Assembly: GCF_900108485.1 (NCBI RefSeq)
Contig: NZ_FNXF01000005.1
Coordinates: 124,001 to 188,000, forward strand
Source of the DNA: Rheinheimera pacifica
Lineage (GTDB): Bacteria > Pseudomonadota > Gammaproteobacteria > Enterobacterales > Alteromonadaceae
Reading direction: 5' to 3'
DNA: 64,000 nucleotides
Shown: positions 17,401 to 25,717 of the stretch, one piece after another
How the letters are laid out: every line of letters begins with the position of its first letter
Position numbering within the stretch: the stretch's first letter is position 1
Notes under the pieces: model-generated
The model's database searches: none
Seen by the model: the letters and a program-made list of their open reading frames with translations, nothing else
What the model was told of the DNA's origin: nothing
Translations under genes and position numbers: made by a program

Positions 17401-17589
17401 GCGATGACAGTGCTGACCATTATTGTCAGTTTACTGCCGGTAATGCTGGGCAGCGGGGCCGGCAATGAGGTTATGCAGCGTATTGCCGCACCTATGCTGG
17501 GCGGTATGCTGGCCGCGCCGCTGGTGTCGATGCTGCTAATGCCGGTATTGTATTTTTTGCTGCTGCGCCGCGCATTACCGGAAAAATGA
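14476..17589 (+). CDS. cusA: CusA-type heavy-metal RND efflux pump
   Basis: 1037 residues, normal for CusA/CzcA-type pumps. It uses proton influx to export metal cations from the periplasm or cytoplasm. Twelve membrane segments in the RND order flank two large periplasmic loops. The early segment LDALPDLSDVQVIIKTNYPG and the TM4 motif AIGALVDAAIVMVE closely match the CusA (monovalent metal) branch rather than CzcA. The preceding Cys/His-rich protein supports copper or silver. It directly follows cusB (SD AGGAGC), so the two are one operon. Metal specificity is inferred from family resemblance. Confidence 0.93.
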   Translation: MIKAIIRWSVQNPLLILLSTFALALFGYQASQQLKLDALPDLSDVQVIIKTNYPGQTPETIEQQISYPLSSALLAVPKAKAVRSFSMPNDSYLYVIFEDGTDPYWARSRVLEYLQTVTLPAGANATLGPDASGVGWIFQYALVDRTGQQSLEQLSSLQQFFLKPELQSVGGVAEVASIGGMAKTYQLQIEPRLMRAYNVTLAQVISAINNHNQQQGGGIIEVAETELLVQAGEYIQSLENLAAVPLGVRNSADYPLTLADVGTVQLVPAARRGIAELNGEGEVIGGIIVMRQGENALSTINAVKHKLAGLKNGLPEGVELVTVYDRSELIENTVSNLSQKLLEEMAVVALVCLVFLLHARSALVAVISLPLALLASILLMQKLGINANVMSLGGIAIAIGALVDAAIVMVEHGHKKLEQARANGKELSAAEFRQTIIDACLDVGPALFFSLLVITVSFLPVFMLEAQEGRLFAPLAYTKTFAMASAALLAITLIPVLMLYFLRGKLPSEHSNPLSRLLIALYTPLLTLCLRFPKALVLLCLLALGSSLLPWQRLSTEFMPAFAEGDLLYMPTTLPGISPATAAKLLQQTDRLIKTVPEVDTVLGKSGRADTATDPAPLTMLETSIKLKPQSQWRHGVTLNDIIAQLDATVQVPGLTNAWLPPIKTRIDMLSTGIRTAVGVRVSGPDLATISQTAQQLESQIRQLPGSRSVFAERAEDGLYLQITPDLQQLGRYGLTLAELQQYVAFAIGGAPVAQSIQGRERYDISLRFPRDSRSHPDDIRRLPLQTADGAYLLLEQVAKVEVIQGPVMIRAENARLTSWVYIDLPAETRLGTYIAQLQQLLAEQRFAPQVSVSIGGQYEYLQRVTQRLQQLLPFTLLLIVLLLYLTFRRFSDVLLVLVTLPFALSGSLWLLYLLDYQLSVAVAVGLIALGGVAAEFAVVMLLYLKRAVEEVKPQNQQQLWQAIMQGAVQRVRPKAMTVLTIIVSLLPVMLGSGAGNEVMQRIAAPMLGGMLAAPLVSMLLMPVLYFLLLRRALPEK

Positions 17590-17630
17590 TAAGGACAGCA
17601 AAACTAAAGGCTAAGCAGATCTTTTTCTGA

Positions 17631-17765
17631 GGATGGCATGCCCGATTTGGGCGCCACAGAGTGTCTGAGCCCTGCCGCAGGCAAAAGGCGACAAATGAAT
17701 TTGTTACCCGCCTTCGCTGGCGCGAAAAGGTCTGAGGCTGCGCTATCGGCGCAGTGCTCCCTGTG
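17631..17765. repeat. Intergenic multi-hairpin element B
   Basis: Between the convergent ends of cusA and the DUF192 gene there is a chain of short perfect hairpins. They are GGCATGCC (17635-17642), GCCC/GGGC (17640-17643 and 17649-17652), CCTGC/GCAGG (17671-17675 and 17677-17681), ACAAAT/ATTTGT (17691-17696 and 17699-17704), CGCC/GGCG (17709-17712 and 17719-17722) and CTGCGC/GCGCAG (17738-17743 and 17749-17754). Distant CACAG (17655-17659) and CTGTG (17761-17765) could close the structure. Resembles element A in layout and setting. No coding sequence. Confidence 0.55.
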
Positions 17766-17783
17766 TTTAATTCAAATTCAGGG

Positions 17784-18221
17784 TTATTGCTCTGGACGTA
17801 GCGTTACCTTTTGCCCAACCGCGACACCATATTTGGCAAACCAGCCGCGCGGCATTTCCAGCGCGGCGATTACCGGCTGCTTTGCAGGCACTGGTGTTTC
17901 ATCATAGGGTTCAAGCGTAATCAGCTCTGCAATAGTCCAGTTGGCATCAATATAAGCCACATCCAGCGGCATAGCGGTATTTAGCATCCACAGTGAAATC
18001 TCTGTTGGCTCGCGGTACAACAATAACATGCCCGGGTCTGCACTTTGCTGAAACATCAGCCCCTGTGCGCGCTTTTGCGGTGTATCTGCCAACTGCACCT
18101 GTATACGCTGCTCGCCAAGCTGCAACGGCACCAGGCTGAATACTTCCCGCTCATCTGCCGGTAAAGCACAGGCCAATAACGGCATTGCCAAAACCAGCAT
18201 AACTAAAAATCGTTTTATCAT
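17784..18221 (-). CDS. DUF192 family protein
   Basis: 145 residues with an N-terminal signal-like segment (residues 2-20). The conserved part has VQLADTPQKRAQGLMFQQ, then ISLWMLNTAMPLDVAYID and a C-terminal ALEMPRGWFAKYGVAVGQKV, the DUF192 signature. Members are small exported or membrane-anchored proteins of unknown function. The gene starts 4 bases downstream of the ubiA stop, so it may be transcribed with ubiC-ubiA. Element B lies immediately after its stop codon. Confidence 0.88.
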   Translation of the reverse strand: MIKRFLVMLVLAMPLLACALPADEREVFSLVPLQLGEQRIQVQLADTPQKRAQGLMFQQSADPGMLLLYREPTEISLWMLNTAMPLDVAYIDANWTIAELITLEPYDETPVPAKQPVIAALEMPRGWFAKYGVAVGQKVTLRPEQ

Positions 18222-18225
18222 CGGT

Positions 18226-19101
18226 TTATCCTTGTAACAGGTAGCTTAAGGCAATACCGGCGAACACCAGCATCCCCACATAGTGATTATGTAAAAACGC
18301 ACTAAAACAGCCCTGACGACTGCGTCTGGCAATAATATACTGATAAATAAAGCAGCCAGCAGCGGCAATAAGGCTGAGGTAATACACCAGATGTAATTGT
18401 GCCAAATACCCCACTGTAACCAGCAGCAGTAAAGTACACAACTGCAACAGCGCAATAATGGCTAAGGCATATTTGCCAAATAAAATAGCGGTAGATTTAA
18501 TGCCTACCTTTACATCATCCGGCCGGTCTACCAGCGCATAGTAAGTGTCATACGCTACTGTCCATAGCAAGTTCGCAACGTAAAGCAGCCACAGTATGGG
18601 CGGCAACTGTAACTGAATAGCCATAAACGCCATTGGCATACCCCAGCTAAAAGCCGCGCCCAGCACCACCTGCGGCAAATGGGTGTAACGTTTCATAAAG
18701 GGATACACCGACGCCAGCAGTAAAGCCACCACCGATAACAATACTGTCTGCCAGTTTAAAAAAAGCAATAAACCGGCAGACAGCAACACCAGCAGAGCGA
18801 ATAACTGCAGCGCTTCACTACTGCTTATCGCACCGCTGGCCAGGGGCCGCTGTTTAGTGCGCTCTACCGCACCGTCCCATTTGCGATCGGCGTAATCGTT
18901 AATTACGCAACCGGCGGCGCGCATTAACACCACACCAGCGCTAAACACCAGCAGCAAACACAACGCCGGCGGGCCTTCGGCAGCCAGCCACAGTGCCCAC
19001 CATGTCGGCCATAGCAGCAAATACGTCCCTATCGGCTTATTTATCCGCATCAGTTGCAGGTAATAATCACGATGGGCCCAGTGCAGCGCCAGTTTCATCA
19101 C
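18226..19101 (-). CDS. ubiA: UbiA, 4-hydroxybenzoate octaprenyltransferase
   Basis: 291 residues, nine predicted membrane helices. It attaches the polyprenyl tail to 4-hydroxybenzoate in ubiquinone synthesis. The two Asp-rich prenyl-diphosphate/Mg motifs are present: [18 protein letters not shown] (around residue 67) and [20 protein letters not shown] (around residue 190). The start overlaps the ubiC stop (ATGA), matching the conserved ubiCA arrangement that supplies its substrate. Nothing unusual. Confidence 0.97.
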   Translation of the reverse strand: MMKLALHWAHRDYYLQLMRINKPIGTYLLLWPTWWALWLAAEGPPALCLLLVFSAGVVLMRAAGCVINDYADRKWDGAVERTKQRPLASGAISSSEALQLFALLVLLSAGLLLFLNWQTVLLSVVALLLASVYPFMKRYTHLPQVVLGAAFSWGMPMAFMAIQLQLPPILWLLYVANLLWTVAYDTYYALVDRPDDVKVGIKSTAILFGKYALAIIALLQLCTLLLLVTVGYLAQLHLVYYLSLIAAAGCFIYQYIIARRSRQGCFSAFLHNHYVGMLVFAGIALSYLLQG

Positions 19102-19625
19102 AAGGTCGCTTCCAGTTTACTGATATCAGGCAAAAAGGCTTCAGCTACCAGCAGTGGCTGGCCTTGCAACTGAAATACCGAGCGGCGCACATAACAGCGC
19201 GCAGCAATATTCAGTTGAGGCAGCATAACGTCAAGCTGCGCTGCCTCAATAGTGCCGCGGTGCAGGCTCTGATGCTGAAAAATATAGTCACCCAAAGGCC
19301 GCTCGCCTAAATCGGCCAGCGGGCGCAGCGTGGCGATAGTTTGCTCGGGTAGCCAGCTTTGAGCATACACACAGGGCATATCGTTGCACCACAAAATTAC
19401 TTCCCGCACCTGCGCTGCAGTAGTGTCAGGTAACAAGGGTTGTAAAAATTCGGGTAATACGGCGCTGTGCTCCTGTAATACCTGCAGACGAAAACGCTGA
19501 CAATGCCGCTTTAAACGTGCGGTCAGCGAGGCGGGTTCTAAAATCCACGGCGCTAACGCGGCCGGTAACGCCAGGGTATTGGCGTCCTGCCAGTGCCGGG
19601 CAAGAGAAATCAGGGGAGTGCTCAC
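19098..19625 (-). CDS. ubiC: UbiC, chorismate--pyruvate lyase
   Basis: 175 residues, cytoplasmic. It converts chorismate to 4-hydroxybenzoate and pyruvate, the first committed step of ubiquinone synthesis. Family features are [39 protein letters not shown] and [11 protein letters not shown]. The C-terminus has [20 protein letters not shown]. It begins with a GTG and has only a weak SD. It is translationally coupled to ubiA. Confidence 0.95.
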   Translation of the reverse strand: MSTPLISLARHWQDANTLALPAALAPWILEPASLTARLKRHCQRFRLQVLQEHSAVLPEFLQPLLPDTTAAQVREVILWCNDMPCVYAQSWLPEQTIATLRPLADLGERPLGDYIFQHQSLHRGTIEAAQLDVMLPQLNIAARCYVRRSVFQLQGQPLLVAEAFLPDISKLEATL

Positions 19626-19804
19626 AAATATCTATTCTGCAACCAAAAGTCTGGCCGCATCATAGCAACTTCAGGCTGACTTTTCAGCCGTAATCAACAC
19701 AGAAAAACGGCTTACTGTAAACTAAGTTAGCTGGTAAAATGCCACGCTTAACGCTACTGTTAGTGTCGTTGCCGCCATTTATTCCTCAACCAAAAGTGAT
19801 ACTT

Positions 19805-20212
19805 ATGATCAAAAGCCTGCTGCTTTCTCTGGTGCTGTCAGTGCCGCTGCTATTAGCAACCCCCCCCGCTGTTGCACAGCAGCCAAAAGAAATTGTCTAT
19901 TACGGTTTTGACCCGGATATCGTAACTAACTATATTTCCGGCAACCGCCGCAGCCTGGGTTATATCCGCGTTACTGTCGAGCTGATGATCGAAGATAAAG
20001 CTTATCTGACCGCTATTGAACATCATGAACCGCTGATACTGGATCTTATTATCGGCACCTTTACCAAACAGCCGGAAGATAAAATAAAGTCGCTTACCGG
20101 CCGTGAAGAAATTCGCCTGGCTATTTTAGATAAACTGCAGCAGGCGATGAAAAAAGAAACCGGCAACGCTATGATCAGAGATATTTTATTTACCAAGTAT
20201 CTATATCAGTAG
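19805..20212 (+). CDS. FliL-like protein (flagellar basal body-associated family)
   Basis: 135 residues. A signal-peptide-like N-terminus (about 1-24) is followed by a short FliL domain: SLGYIRVTVELMIED, HHEPLILDLIIGTFTKQPED, REEIRLAILDKLQQAM and a final FTKYLYQ. FliL proteins normally associate with the flagellar stator, but this copy is shorter than standard FliL and lies away from any flagellar genes, between ubiC and glpG. Start chosen at 19805, where a proper signal sequence begins; an in-frame upstream start at 19739 is possible. The role outside the flagellum is unknown. Confidence 0.78.
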   Translation: MIKSLLLSLVLSVPLLLATPPAVAQQPKEIVYYGFDPDIVTNYISGNRRSLGYIRVTVELMIEDKAYLTAIEHHEPLILDLIIGTFTKQPEDKIKSLTGREEIRLAILDKLQQAMKKETGNAMIRDILFTKYLYQ

Positions 20213-20232
20213 CACCTGTCTCAGTAAGCCCT

Positions 20233-21072
20233 TTATTGCGCATGTCCACGGCCTGTGTGTTTACGCAGCAACCAGGCCCAACCCATACCGGCTAGTAAAC
20301 CTCCCAGATGCGCCCAGTTTGCCATGCTTACCCAAAGTACATCGAAAAACCCCAGCAATAACCATAACAACATAAACCCAACCAGCCCCGGGCTAATATA
20401 CAAACCCTGCGCCGGGTTTAGCCGCCCTGCTATCCAGAAATAACCAAATAAACCGTATACCACGCCAGATAAGCCGCCAAAATTAGGAGTAACCATAAAG
20501 TACTGCGCAGCATTTGAAATAAGCGCCACCGACAGGGTGACATTCAGCAACATTACCAGCCCCAGCCGTTGCTCAAACTGACGCCCCAGATACAACCACC
20601 ATGCCAGATTAAACACCAGATGAGTTAACGAAAAATGCAATAGCATCGGCGTAAACCAGCGCCACAGCTGGGCGGGCTCAGTAAGCTGCAGGGCACCGCT
20701 GCTGCTGCGCCAGTCTACTTGCTGCCACAGATACACCAACAGGCATAACAGCAACAGTGCAGACGTTAAAGGTGCCTGACGCCACAGCTCGCGCCAGTTA
20801 AACACCGGCAAGCCATCATCCTGCAATTTTTGCGTGTCTGGCTGGCTTAGTTGCCAGGCCGCGGCCTGATACCGCGGATGCGCCGGCTGCTGTAAAAAAC
20901 GGGCAAACTCCTGCTCTATCCGCGCCAACTGCTCTGTTGCACCATACAGCTCTGCCAGCGTTGGCTGCTGCACTACTGCATTTACTTCAAGCCCCTGCGC
21001 TACGCAGTAAGCAGCAAATAGTTGTGCCGCCTTAGCAGAATTTAACTCGGCAAATTTATGCACTGTCGCCAC
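20233..21072 (-). CDS. glpG: GlpG-type rhomboid intramembrane serine protease
   Basis: 279 residues. The N-terminal cytoplasmic domain (about 1-75) is followed by six membrane helices. The rhomboid active site is present: Ser in [15 protein letters not shown] and His in [15 protein letters not shown], and the WR-type loop region before them. Rhomboids cleave membrane proteins within the bilayer. glpE overlaps its start, as in the E. coli glpEG arrangement, though the glycerol genes glpD and glpR are absent here. It is convergent with the FliL-like gene. Confidence 0.94.
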   Translation of the reverse strand: MATVHKFAELNSAKAAQLFAAYCVAQGLEVNAVVQQPTLAELYGATEQLARIEQEFARFLQQPAHPRYQAAAWQLSQPDTQKLQDDGLPVFNWRELWRQAPLTSALLLLCLLVYLWQQVDWRSSSGALQLTEPAQLWRWFTPMLLHFSLTHLVFNLAWWLYLGRQFEQRLGLVMLLNVTLSVALISNAAQYFMVTPNFGGLSGVVYGLFGYFWIAGRLNPAQGLYISPGLVGFMLLWLLLGFFDVLWVSMANWAHLGGLLAGMGWAWLLRKHTGRGHAQ

Positions 21073-21382
21073 TCACAAAAGGTAACTGCTGGCGCCAGCT
21101 TTCAAAGCCGCCATCCATGCTGTATACCTGTTCAAAACCTTGCTGGGCTAAATATTGTGCCGCGCCCTGGCTGGAGTTACCGTGGTAACACACCACCACG
21201 ACTGGCTGTTCAAACTCATACTGCTGCATAAAGCCAGTTAAGCTGCCATTGGTCAGATGAAAAGCCCCATCAATATGGCCACCGGCAAAGCTTTGCTCAT
21301 CGCGGATATCGGCAATAACTACCTTACCTGCAGCCAGTAATTCAGCCGTTTGTGCCACAGAAATATGTTGAAAATCGCTCAT
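21056..21382 (-). CDS. glpE: GlpE-type thiosulfate sulfurtransferase (rhodanese)
   Basis: 108 residues, a single-domain cytoplasmic rhodanese that transfers sulfane sulfur. The active-site Cys is in [17 protein letters not shown], and the Asp-rich start [19 protein letters not shown] is typical. The 3' end overlaps the glpG start by 17 bases, so the pair is co-expressed. Confidence 0.95.
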   Translation of the reverse strand: MSDFQHISVAQTAELLAAGKVVIADIRDEQSFAGGHIDGAFHLTNGSLTGFMQQYEFEQPVVVVCYHGNSSQGAAQYLAQQGFEQVYSMDGGFESWRQQLPFVSGDSA

Positions 21383-21493
21383 AATTACCCCTCAATGTCA
21401 GGCTGGCTATGATACCGCAGCTATCAGGAATTACCAGCCAGACACATCGCAGCCCCAACCACCGCAGTTTAATGCTAGTTAAACAAGAATCGC

Positions 21494-21523
21494 TGGACAC
21501 TGATTAAATTATTGTTAACAATA
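21494..21523 (+). promoter_or_regulatory. Candidate lemA promoter with 14-bp palindrome
   Basis: TGGACA (21494-21499) and AACAAT (21517-21522) are 17 bases apart, a fair sigma-70 match. The -10 lies inside the perfect palindrome TATTGTTAACAATA (21510-21523). This suggests an operator controlling lemA, and perhaps the divergent glpE; inferred only from sequence. Confidence 0.4.
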
Positions 21524-21555
21524 GCAACCTACATTACCGTAACCTCGGAGACATC

Positions 21556-22146
21556 ATGACCAGCCTGATTATTCTGGCTATTTTAGTTGCCATAGTATTC
21601 TGGGTTATCAGCATTTTTAATCAGCTGGTAAAACTGAAAAACCGTTTTCAGAACGCCTTTGCCCAAATTGAAGTGCAGCTAAAACGCCGCTACGACCTGA
21701 TCCCCAATCTGGTTGAAACTGCCAAAGCCTACATGGCACACGAGCGCGACACGCTTGAGGCCGTTATTAATGCCCGTAATGCAGCACTGGCCGGGTTAAA
21801 AGTTGCAGCAAACAACCCGGGCGATGCCGGAGCTATCAGTGCCTTAGCCGGAGCTGAAGGCGCATTGCAAAGTGCCATGAGCCGCTTAAATGTGGTAATG
21901 GAAGCCTACCCGGATTTAAAAGCCAACCAGAATATGATGCAGTTATCTGAAGAGCTTACCAGCACCGAAAACCGTGTAGCCTTTGCCCGTCAGGCTTTTA
22001 ATGACGCGGTTACCGATTACAACAGCTACAAACAAAGCTTTCCACCGGTCCTGCTTGCTTCCGCTTTTGGCCATGCAGCAGATGCCAAGCTGCTGGAGTT
22101 TGCTGACAGCGCCGCCATTCAGGCCGCACCTAAAGTCAGCTTTTAA
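21556..22146 (+). CDS. lemA: LemA family protein
   Basis: 196 residues. One N-terminal membrane helix (about 3-22), then a long helical domain with KNRFQNAFAQIEVQLKRRYD, the LIPNLVETAKAYMAHERDTL segment, LMRL-like repeats, NRVAFARQAFNDAVTDYN and the C-terminal LEFAD. This matches LemA-type membrane proteins, which commonly precede an M48 metalloprotease as here, 15 bases downstream. Function is not established. Confidence 0.93.
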   Translation: MTSLIILAILVAIVFWVISIFNQLVKLKNRFQNAFAQIEVQLKRRYDLIPNLVETAKAYMAHERDTLEAVINARNAALAGLKVAANNPGDAGAISALAGAEGALQSAMSRLNVVMEAYPDLKANQNMMQLSEELTSTENRVAFARQAFNDAVTDYNSYKQSFPPVLLASAFGHAADAKLLEFADSAAIQAAPKVSF

Positions 22147-22161
22147 GTAGCATGGCAAAAC

Positions 22162-24000
22162 ATGAGCAGTAACTTTTTTGCCCAGCAGGATTTAGCCCGG
22201 CGTAATACCCGCATTTTAGTGGTGCTGTTTACACTGGCAGTCCTGCTGCTGTTGATGCTGACCAATGTTATCGCCTTAATTAGCCTGGGCTTTGTTGACC
22301 CGGCTTTTTTATCATCCCTGCACTGGCAAACCCTGCCCTGGCATCTGGTAGGCTGGGTCAGTATCGTCGTACTGGCTGCCGTAACCATAGCCGTGTTGTT
22401 TAAATGGCAGCAGCTGAGGGCTGGTGGTAAGGTAGTAGCCGAATCGCTCGGTGGTATACGGTTATTACCCGACAGCCAGGACCCACTACAACGGCGCTTG
22501 CTTAACGTGGTAGAAGAAATGGCACTGGCCGCCAATACGCCGGTGCCGCCGGTATATTTACTGCCAGAACAGGGCATTAATGCTTTTGCTGCCGGTTACA
22601 GCCCGGCTGATGCGGTAATTGGCGTTACCCAGGGTTGCCTGGAGCAATTAAACCGCGACGAATTACAAGGCGTTATAGCCCATGAATTCAGCCATATTTT
22701 AAACGGTGATATGCGGATGAATATCCGCCTGATTGCCATCTTAAATGGCATCCTGTTTCTTGGACATATTGGCTACTACATGCTGCGCGGCAGCGGTAGA
22801 GCAGGTGCCATACGTGCCAGCAGCCGCTCTTCCGGTAACAGTAAAAACAATGGCGGCGGCATAGTGCTGCTGGCGCTGGGCTTAGTGGTAATAGGCTATT
22901 TAGGCTCTTTCTTTGGTAACCTGATTAAAGCGGCAGTAAGCCGCCAACGCGAGTTTCTGGCCGATGCCTCTGCCGTGCAATTTACCCGCAACCCACGCGG
23001 TATCGCCGGGGCGTTAAAAGCCATTGGCAGCCACAGCGGCTCGAGTAAAATTAAAAACCAGAATGCCGACGAAAACAGCCATTTGTTTTTTGGTGAAGCG
23101 ATTAGCCGCTGGGCGTCAATTTTTGCCACACATCCGCCACTGGCCACGCGGATAAAACGCCTGGAACCCCATTGGAACGGCAAATTCCCCACAGCCCGGG
23201 CCGCACAAACGGCAGTTGATGCTACCGCCGGCACCAATGAAGCTAAGCCCACTAATACTGAGCGCCTGCAACAGGCGTTACCTTTATTGCTGCTACACAG
23301 CAGCCGCCAGACAGAGCCCGCTACCGCGCTGGTGTGTTGTTTGCTACTGCAGCAGGATCACGATATCCGCCAAAAACAATTGCAGCTGATTAAAGAGCTG
23401 GGCTCAGCCAGTTTATTGCAGCAAACCGATCAACTGTGTGACAGCGTGGCAAGCCTGGATACACTACAACAAGTGCAGTTATTGCAGCGGTTGATCCCGG
23501 CATTGAAAACCTTATCCGAAAGCAAATTCCGCCAGTTTGAACAATTGTTACAGGCACTGATACAGGCTGCCGGCTCACCGGATATCGGTAGCTGGCTGGC
23601 ACGCGAATTTGTAGAGCACAGCGTGGCAGTGCAGTTTGACCCAGAGCAGATAAGCCGTAAATACTCGGGTAAAACCCTGACCCAACTAAAACCTGCAGTT
23701 AGCGCACTGCTGTCTTTGGTTAGCCAGGTTGCCGGTGACACTGCCAAGCAACAACAGGCCTGGCAGGCTGCCGCTGCTGTATTGCCTTTTACCGCTGACA
23801 GCTCCAGGCCCGATTTCAGCTTTACCAGCCTCAGCCAGCAACTGCCGCACTTGCTGGCACTGGCACCGCAGCAAAAGCAACAATTGTGGCAGGCTATTGA
23901 AGCCGGTGTGCGGGCAGACGAGCTGCTGGTAACACAAGAGCAGGCATTACTGCTGGCATTGGCGCTGTTACTGGAAATACCCTATCAGCCCGGAGCGTAA
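22162..24000 (+). CDS. M48 family metalloprotease with long C-terminal extension
   Basis: 612 residues. Two membrane helices (about 17-40 and 62-82) precede the peptidase domain. The zinc site is H174-E-F-S-H178 in GVIAHEFSHILNGD, with E264 of REFLADASAVQF as likely third ligand. Further membrane helices lie near 193-210 and 233-252. After about residue 330 there is a further 280-residue soluble, Gln/Leu-rich, mostly helical region not found in plain HtpX. It pairs with lemA, a recurrent arrangement. Likely an inner-membrane protease; substrates unknown. Confidence 0.9.
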   Translation: MSSNFFAQQDLARRNTRILVVLFTLAVLLLLMLTNVIALISLGFVDPAFLSSLHWQTLPWHLVGWVSIVVLAAVTIAVLFKWQQLRAGGKVVAESLGGIRLLPDSQDPLQRRLLNVVEEMALAANTPVPPVYLLPEQGINAFAAGYSPADAVIGVTQGCLEQLNRDELQGVIAHEFSHILNGDMRMNIRLIAILNGILFLGHIGYYMLRGSGRAGAIRASSRSSGNSKNNGGGIVLLALGLVVIGYLGSFFGNLIKAAVSRQREFLADASAVQFTRNPRGIAGALKAIGSHSGSSKIKNQNADENSHLFFGEAISRWASIFATHPPLATRIKRLEPHWNGKFPTARAAQTAVDATAGTNEAKPTNTERLQQALPLLLLHSSRQTEPATALVCCLLLQQDHDIRQKQLQLIKELGSASLLQQTDQLCDSVASLDTLQQVQLLQRLIPALKTLSESKFRQFEQLLQALIQAAGSPDIGSWLAREFVEHSVAVQFDPEQISRKYSGKTLTQLKPAVSALLSLVSQVAGDTAKQQQAWQAAAAVLPFTADSSRPDFSFTSLSQQLPHLLALAPQQKQQLWQAIEAGVRADELLVTQEQALLLALALLLEIPYQPGA

Positions 24001-24057
24001 TTTACCGCTTAATTAATCCATATCAGCCGGTATTGCCGTTATCATTACAGTTCACCC

Positions 24058-24086
24058 TTTAGCATCTGCTTAATTTCAGGTAAAAT
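24058..24086 (+). promoter_or_regulatory. Candidate promoter ahead of the 154-residue gene
   Basis: TTTAGC (24058-24063) and TAAAAT (24081-24086) are 17 bases apart, upstream of the ATG at 24117. The -10 is good and the -35 is weak. No other feature is evident in this 116-base gap. Confidence 0.35.
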
Positions 24087-24116
24087 TAGCGGCCATTTTT
24101 TCAGCAGGAAAACGTC

Positions 24117-24581
24117 ATGACCGATAATCGATTATTTCTGATGTACGATACGTCATTTGACGAGATGGATGCTGAGGGCAGCCCGAGTTTTGGCTATGTG
24201 CTGGTGTTTAACAGCGAAGACGCCGAACAATATCAGGCCGGTGAAAACCCGTCCTGCCCGGCCGTATCTATGATGTTTACCGACCATGCCGATGGTGCTA
24301 TCAGTGGTGACTTACTCGGCTGGGCCCATCTGGATGCCGACATTTTCCAGCAATTCCCATTAGGCCACTTTTTATTATTGATGGAACAAGCCGCCCAGGT
24401 TGCCATTAATGCCTACCGGCAGGTTGGCCAGGTACCAGATCGCTTAGTGGCTCAGCATCTTGGTGATGAAGAGCTGATCCAGTTCGATGTGCAATTTAAC
24501 GATCTGCAACTGAACGAACAACAAAACGAACAGCAACTGGCGCAGCAGCTGATGTCCGGCCGCCCCTATCTCGACTCGTAG
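24117..24581 (+). CDS. Hypothetical protein, acidic, function unknown
   Basis: 154 residues, acidic, no signal peptide or membrane helix. Begins MTDNRLFLMYDTSFDEMDAE and contains FGYVLVFNSEDAEQYQAGEN, then GDLLGWAHLDADIFQQFP. The C-terminus has a Gln/Glu-rich stretch. I do not recognise a family. An SD-like AGGAAAA precedes the start. It is flanked by the M48 protease and the HDOD gene, all rightward; a hairpin follows, so it may be its own transcript. Confidence 0.65.
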   Translation: MTDNRLFLMYDTSFDEMDAEGSPSFGYVLVFNSEDAEQYQAGENPSCPAVSMMFTDHADGAISGDLLGWAHLDADIFQQFPLGHFLLLMEQAAQVAINAYRQVGQVPDRLVAQHLGDEELIQFDVQFNDLQLNEQQNEQQLAQQLMSGRPYLDS

Positions 24582-24632
24582 TAGACAGAGTAGTGGCAAT
24601 AAATACCCTAAAACTGTTTTGCATTTCACCCT

Positions 24633-24655
24633 AGCGGCTTTTACTATTAGCCGCT
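24633..24655 (+). terminator. Hairpin after the unknown gene
   Basis: AGCGGCT (24633-24639) and AGCCGCT (24649-24655) form a perfect 7-bp stem with a 9-base loop. No T-run follows, so it may be a weak terminator or an mRNA-stabilising hairpin. Confidence 0.4.
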
Positions 24656-24686
24656 GAGTTGGCAGTTTGTTACCGGAGAAGGTGTT

Positions 24687-25559
24687 ATGGCGCATGCCAT
24701 TGATATGTCAGCAATTGAACAAGCGTTAGACGGCTTTACCATACCACCGCAACCGGAGATCCTGCAGCATATTCAGCAACAACTGGATATGCCGGAACCC
24801 AGCATTAAACGCATCGCCGCGCTGATAAACCTCGATATCGGTATTGCCGGTTTTACATTAAAAGTGGTGAACTCAGCTTTCTTTGGCCTGCGGCATAAAA
24901 TTACCTCTGTTGAACATGCCTGCAAATTTCTTGGTGTTAGCCGGGTATTAAAACTGGTGCGCAGCGTGCTGGTACGCTTTACGCTGTCTGAAGGGCGGGA
25001 TGACAAATTCAGCCTGAAACTTTGGTCCAGCGCATTGCAAACCGGCAATATCGCCATGACACTGGCCAGGCATTTTAATTTTAGCCAGGATATTCAGGAC
25101 GACTGCTACAGCCTGGGCCTGTTTCATAACGCCGGTATTGCGCTTATTCAGCAGCAGGTGAGCAACTATGAACAACTGCTGCAGCAAGGCTTGCAACAAG
25201 GCCGGGGTTACAGCGAAATTGAAGAGCAGTATTTTCATACCTGCCACGAGGTATTAGGCTTTCTGGTGGCACAGTCATGGGGCTTAACGCCAGAGTTGTG
25301 CAATGTTATTGCCTATCACCACAGCCCGGCACTGATGTTGGAAACCGACAGTGAACTGGAAAAACAACTTTTTGCCTTGCTAAAACTGGCAGAGCACTTC
25401 AGTGGCGAAAGCCGCCAGCTATTTAATATTACGCTGGACCCGGAATGGGAGCTGCACAAAGGCGCCATTCTCGAAGTATTGGATATAGAACCGCTGCAAT
25501 TGCCTGAACTGGCCGAACTGCTGCACCGCCAACACATCAATACCGTTTACTCAGTCTGA
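24687..25559 (+). CDS. HDOD domain protein
   Basis: 290 residues. The HDOD fold (about 12-215) is recognisable by [18 protein letters not shown] start ([20 protein letters not shown]), [20 protein letters not shown], the [20 protein letters not shown] segment and [12 protein letters not shown]. The C-terminal part has an HD-like [17 protein letters not shown] proteins are signalling or stress regulators with no assured enzyme activity. SD GGAGAAGG is near the ATG. It is followed 2 bases later by a tiny DUF2256 gene and then dusC. Confidence 0.88.
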   Translation: MAHAIDMSAIEQALDGFTIPPQPEILQHIQQQLDMPEPSIKRIAALINLDIGIAGFTLKVVNSAFFGLRHKITSVEHACKFLGVSRVLKLVRSVLVRFTLSEGRDDKFSLKLWSSALQTGNIAMTLARHFNFSQDIQDDCYSLGLFHNAGIALIQQQVSNYEQLLQQGLQQGRGYSEIEEQYFHTCHEVLGFLVAQSWGLTPELCNVIAYHHSPALMLETDSELEKQLFALLKLAEHFSGESRQLFNITLDPEWELHKGAILEVLDIEPLQLPELAELLHRQHINTVYSV

Positions 25560-25561
25560 TC

Positions 25562-25717
25562 ATGCCGCACCAAAAACTGCATTTACCGGAAAAACGCTGT
25601 CCGGTATGCGGCCTGATGTTTAGCTGGCGTAAAAAGTGGCAACGTAACTGGGAGCAGGTAGTGTATTGCTCAGAGCGTTGCCGTCGCCATAAAACGGCCA
25701 ACCCGGCCCAAAGCTGA
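25562..25717 (+). CDS. DUF2256 family zinc-finger-like mini-protein
   Basis: 51 residues: starts [20 protein letters not shown] and ends [11 protein letters not shown]. It has CPVCG and [10 protein letters not shown], the two Cys pairs of DUF2256, with a central FSWRKKW. The small size and Cys pairs suggest a zinc-binding mini-protein; function unknown. The stop overlaps the dusC start codon by one base (TGATG), so it is translationally coupled to dusC and probably ignored by length-limited gene finders. Confidence 0.9.
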   Translation: MPHQKLHLPEKRCPVCGLMFSWRKKWQRNWEQVVYCSERCRRHKTANPAQS

